Positions 10,968 to 13,054 of a stretch of DNA of 13,054 nucleotides are shown here, piece by piece. Both the position numbers and the translations under genes were made by a program. Below the pieces are notes generated by a model that was not told the DNA's origin, did not search any database, and saw nothing but the letters and a program-made list of their open reading frames with translations. Origin of the DNA: Patescibacteria group bacterium (lineage in GTDB: Bacteria; Patescibacteriota; Microgenomatia; Levybacterales; UBA12049); the NCBI GenBank assembly GCA_018900295.1, contig JAHIGH010000197.1, forward strand, positions 1 to 13,054, in the 5' to 3' direction. Position 1 is the first letter of the stretch; the number at the start of each line of letters is the position of its first letter.

Positions 10968-11255
10968 ATGCACGCATCGTTTGAATGGGATGTGAAGAAA
11001 AATAATGACAACGTGCGAAAACACGGGATAAATTTTCAAACAGCCCAATATGCGTTTATCGATCCAAAAAGAGTTATCGCGGAAGATATCTCGCATAGCA
11101 AAGTTGAAAAACGTTATTATTGCTTTGGGAAAGTAAAAGGAGGCATATTAACAGTTCGATTCGCTTATCGAAATAACCGAATTCGAATAATCGGCGCCGG
11201 TTATTGGAGAAAGGGCAAAAGTATCTATGAAAAACAAAATAAAATACATAAATGA
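10968..11255 (+). CDS. brnT: BrnT-family toxin
   Basis: BrnT toxins are RelE-like RNases that block translation. The 95-residue product has the family opening FEWDVKKNNDNVRKHGINF, then a DPKRVIAEDISHS segment, the strand YYCFGKVKGGILTVRFAY and the conserved RNNRIRIIGAGYWRKGK. It is complete and slightly longer than usual, with a Lys-rich tail overlapping the next gene. The brnT-brnA order is standard. The last 29 bases overlap brnA, giving tight coupling. Confidence 0.92.
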   Translation: MHASFEWDVKKNNDNVRKHGINFQTAQYAFIDPKRVIAEDISHSKVEKRYYCFGKVKGGILTVRFAYRNNRIRIIGAGYWRKGKSIYEKQNKIHK

Positions 11256-11457
11256 ACCAATTGAGGCAAGGGTGATAAGCGATTTCTTACCCAGCCCGGA
11301 AAATCTCATCTTGAGAGAGAAAAAAACAAAGGTCACATTAACGCTCACCGAAAAGAGTTTAAGTTTTTTTAAGAACGCGGCAAAAAAGCATGGAGCATCA
11401 TATCAGGCAATGATACGAAGACTGCTCGATTACTACGTGGCAAATCAAAAAGTCTAA
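11227..11457 (+). CDS. brnA: BrnA-family antitoxin
   Basis: BrnA binds BrnT and, as a dimer, represses the operon. The 76-residue protein has a variable N-terminal toxin-binding part (to ~residue 35) and a C-terminal ribbon-helix-helix domain: strand KVTLTLTEKSLSFFKNAAKKHG then YQAMIRRLLDYYVANQ. It starts inside brnT (29-base overlap) with no Shine-Dalgarno site, so translation is probably coupled. It converges on the helicase gene, 11 bases between stops. Confidence 0.88.
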   Translation: MKNKIKYINEPIEARVISDFLPSPENLILREKKTKVTLTLTEKSLSFFKNAAKKHGASYQAMIRRLLDYYVANQKV

Positions 11458-11468
11458 TATTTAAATTC

Positions 11469-13054
11469 TCAGCTCATCGTCTGACAGATCATCTTATACT
11501 CACACGTCTTACAGAAAATACCCCTTTTACATTCAAAAGAGCTGGTGGTAATTTCCTCAACCTTTTTCATGATCAATTCCTCAGCCTCAAGCAGCTGTTC
11601 CTTCGTTCGCATTGTCGTGAGTTTAATTCCCTTTTCCAGATAATAAAGGGAGAGAAGGACATTTTCAGGAATTTGCTGTTTAAAGATTGCATCATTCATC
11701 TTTGTTGCTGCCAGGGCATACATCGTCAACTGCAAGTCGTTTTTTAGTTTTTTCTCATCAGGAATATTGCCCCCGGTTTTATAATCAATGATCTCAAGCT
11801 TCCCCTCCTCAGTCACATCAATCCGGTCTATTCTTCCCAGTATTCTCATATTGCGGATGTTGTATTGGAAAGGCAATTCAAGCGCAATAGGCAAAAGTGA
11901 AGTAACAGGATTGCTCTTTGTGTAATTTTCCAATATATTTTTCGCTTGCGCGAAAGCTGCTTGTTCGTGTGTTTTACTCTGATACCCCTCATTGATCCAT
12001 CGCTTCTTCAGCATATGCTCAATAATTACTTGATTTACGTCGTCCTTGTTGATAAGCGCCTGATAATAATCCTTCATGACATTATGCAGGCTTATCCCAA
12101 AACTCAACGAAGACGACGGTTGTCCCGGCATCTTCAAAATATATTTGAGTTTATAATGCAGGGGACACATATCAAATATTTGTAACTGCGAGTAGGAGAT
12201 ATAAGAAAGCGTTTTAGTGGTAGTCGCTTTTGGAGCGGGGGCTGTTTCGGTTTGCTTCGGTTGCATAATATCAAGAAGCGACATTTGGTGTACATACATT
12301 TTTTCTTTCTGCCGCTCTGATAGTTTGTTAACAGCTTCCTCGCCCAGCGCTTCATAAACAAATGGAGAGATCTTTCTCTCGCGTTTCCCGGCGCCTACAA
12401 ATAAAGACGCTGTAAAAAATAACCGGTCCTTCGCTCTTGTCATCCCGACATAAAAAAGCCTCCGCTCTTCCTGGAGATTATAATCACCCTCCGGCAAGAC
12501 TTCTTTGATGAGCGCCTCAGGAACAGGAATTTGCTCTTTACGGTCTCTCGACGGAAACCTCTGTGTCAGTAGACTTACTAAAAAAACCACCGGAAATTCA
12601 AGTCCTTTACTGGAATGTACCGTCATTATATTTACAGCATTATTTTCAGACCAGTCCGCCTCACTGGCAAGGGGACTCTCACCAAGTTCCATTGACAGGT
12701 CGATCCAATCGATCACTGCGAAGATGGAAGCATCAGTGTGTTCCGCTTCAAAATTTTTCAATTTTTCAAAAAATCTCGCGACATTTTGTACTCTTTTTTC
12801 TTCCTCCGGCTTTTCCGCCGCCAGATACTCCCGGAAAAGCCCCGACTCCTCAAAAAAATAATAAAGGATTTGTCCGGCCGATTCCCTGGGCACTCGTTTC
12901 AAATGCCTGTGGATCATGGCAACCAGTTCTTTTATTTTTGTTTTAACTTCTTCCCTGAGCGTTAACTCATCAATGTTTTCCAGCGCCTCAAAGAGAAGAT
13001 AATTTTTCCTCTTGGCAAAATTAAGAATTGCCGCGATATCACGGGCATCAAATA
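11469..13054 (-). CDS. UvrD/PcrA-type helicase fused to an Fe-S RecB-like nuclease (5' part outside window)
   Basis: The frame stays open to the window edge; 527 C-terminal residues are visible. Numbering from the Met encoded at 12917-12915, superfamily-1 motif V region is VNIMTVHSSKGLEFPVVFL (95-113) and motif VI is EERRLFYVGMTRAKDRL (150-166) with the arginine-finger type Arg. A linker (~205-235) leads to a PD-(D/E)XK domain: CP at 251-252, H278, GRIDRID (D364), EIIDYKTG (D378, K380) and QLTMY (Q396, Y400). C469-X2-C472-X5-C478 together with C251 matches the four-Cys iron-sulfur staple of AddB and Cas4; C463 is extra. This is the architecture of an AddAB-like or stand-alone end-processing helicase-nuclease acting upstream of RecA. 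ATPase motifs I-IV lie outside the window. Confidence 0.95.
   Translation of the reverse strand, partial: FDARDIAAILNFAKRKNYLLFEALENIDELTLREEVKTKIKELVAMIHRHLKRVPRESAGQILYYFFEESGLFREYLAAEKPEEEKRVQNVARFFEKLKNFEAEHTDASIFAVIDWIDLSMELGESPLASEADWSENNAVNIMTVHSSKGLEFPVVFLVSLLTQRFPSRDRKEQIPVPEALIKEVLPEGDYNLQEERRLFYVGMTRAKDRLFFTASLFVGAGKRERKISPFVYEALGEEAVNKLSERQKEKMYVHQMSLLDIMQPKQTETAPAPKATTTKTLSYISYSQLQIFDMCPLHYKLKYILKMPGQPSSSLSFGISLHNVMKDYYQALINKDDVNQVIIEHMLKKRWINEGYQSKTHEQAAFAQAKNILENYTKSNPVTSLLPIALELPFQYNIRNMRILGRIDRIDVTEEGKLEIIDYKTGGNIPDEKKLKNDLQLTMYALAATKMNDAIFKQQIPENVLLSLYYLEKGIKLTTMRTKEQLLEAEELIMKKVEEITTSSFECKRGIFCKTCEYKMICQTMS

Noticed and set aside
1..13054. UGA recoding to glycine as in some CPR lineages
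   Set aside because: Several recognisable genes (Bro-N, bS23, the leader ORF) end in TGA and none contains an internal TGA.

Overview
The window reads like an AT-rich Patescibacteria (CPR) chromosome, probably Microgenomates- or Parcubacteria-like. The signs are the compact order recA-recX-rny, a DUF3467-type protein, small GIY-YIG and four-helix-bundle (bS23) ORFs, HicBA and BrnTA modules, a tRNA without an encoded CCA, and near absence of Shine-Dalgarno sequences. TAA, TAG and TGA all end recognisable genes, so the code looks standard rather than UGA-recoded. The lineage is an inference; nothing here fixes it.

Layout. 1-1201: the end of a DUF3467-type gene followed by a 323-aa unknown. 1210-4830: an AT-rich accessory segment with an unknown 199-aa gene, a Bro-N/DinD-type protein, a membrane-anchored unknown protein, several small or broken ORFs and a GIY-YIG protein. 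It is bounded by the 3' end of tRNA-Pro(GGG) and a degenerate direct copy of that 3' end, so it may be an island integrated in the tRNA. 4881-5305: a bS23-type four-helix-bundle gene inside a 26-bp imperfect inverted repeat, abutting the tRNA 5' end. 5313-8714: housekeeping genes recA, recX, rny (RNase Y without its membrane anchor) and an HU-family gene. 8718-9218 (minus): rnpB, the RNase P RNA, swollen to about 500 nt by hairpin repeats. 9297-11457: an anchored secreted protein, hicB-hicA with an RBBP9/YdeN-like hydrolase, and brnT-brnA. 11469-13054 (minus): the C-terminal half of a UvrD-type helicase fused to an iron-sulfur RecB-like nuclease.

Three themes connect the region. First, two families of small palindromic repeats are scattered between genes and inside rnpB; one member forms a hairpin whose 3' arm runs into the ribosome-binding site of the HU gene. 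Second, many promoters place the predicted transcription start at or a few bases before the start codon (leaderless or near-leaderless mRNA); the best promoter, TTGACG-N17-TATAAT inside recX, appears to start on a 19-codon leader ORF whose stop overlaps the rny start. Third, convergent gene pairs are separated by only 2, 3 and 11 bases with no visible terminators. No CRISPR array, transposase or integrase is visible.
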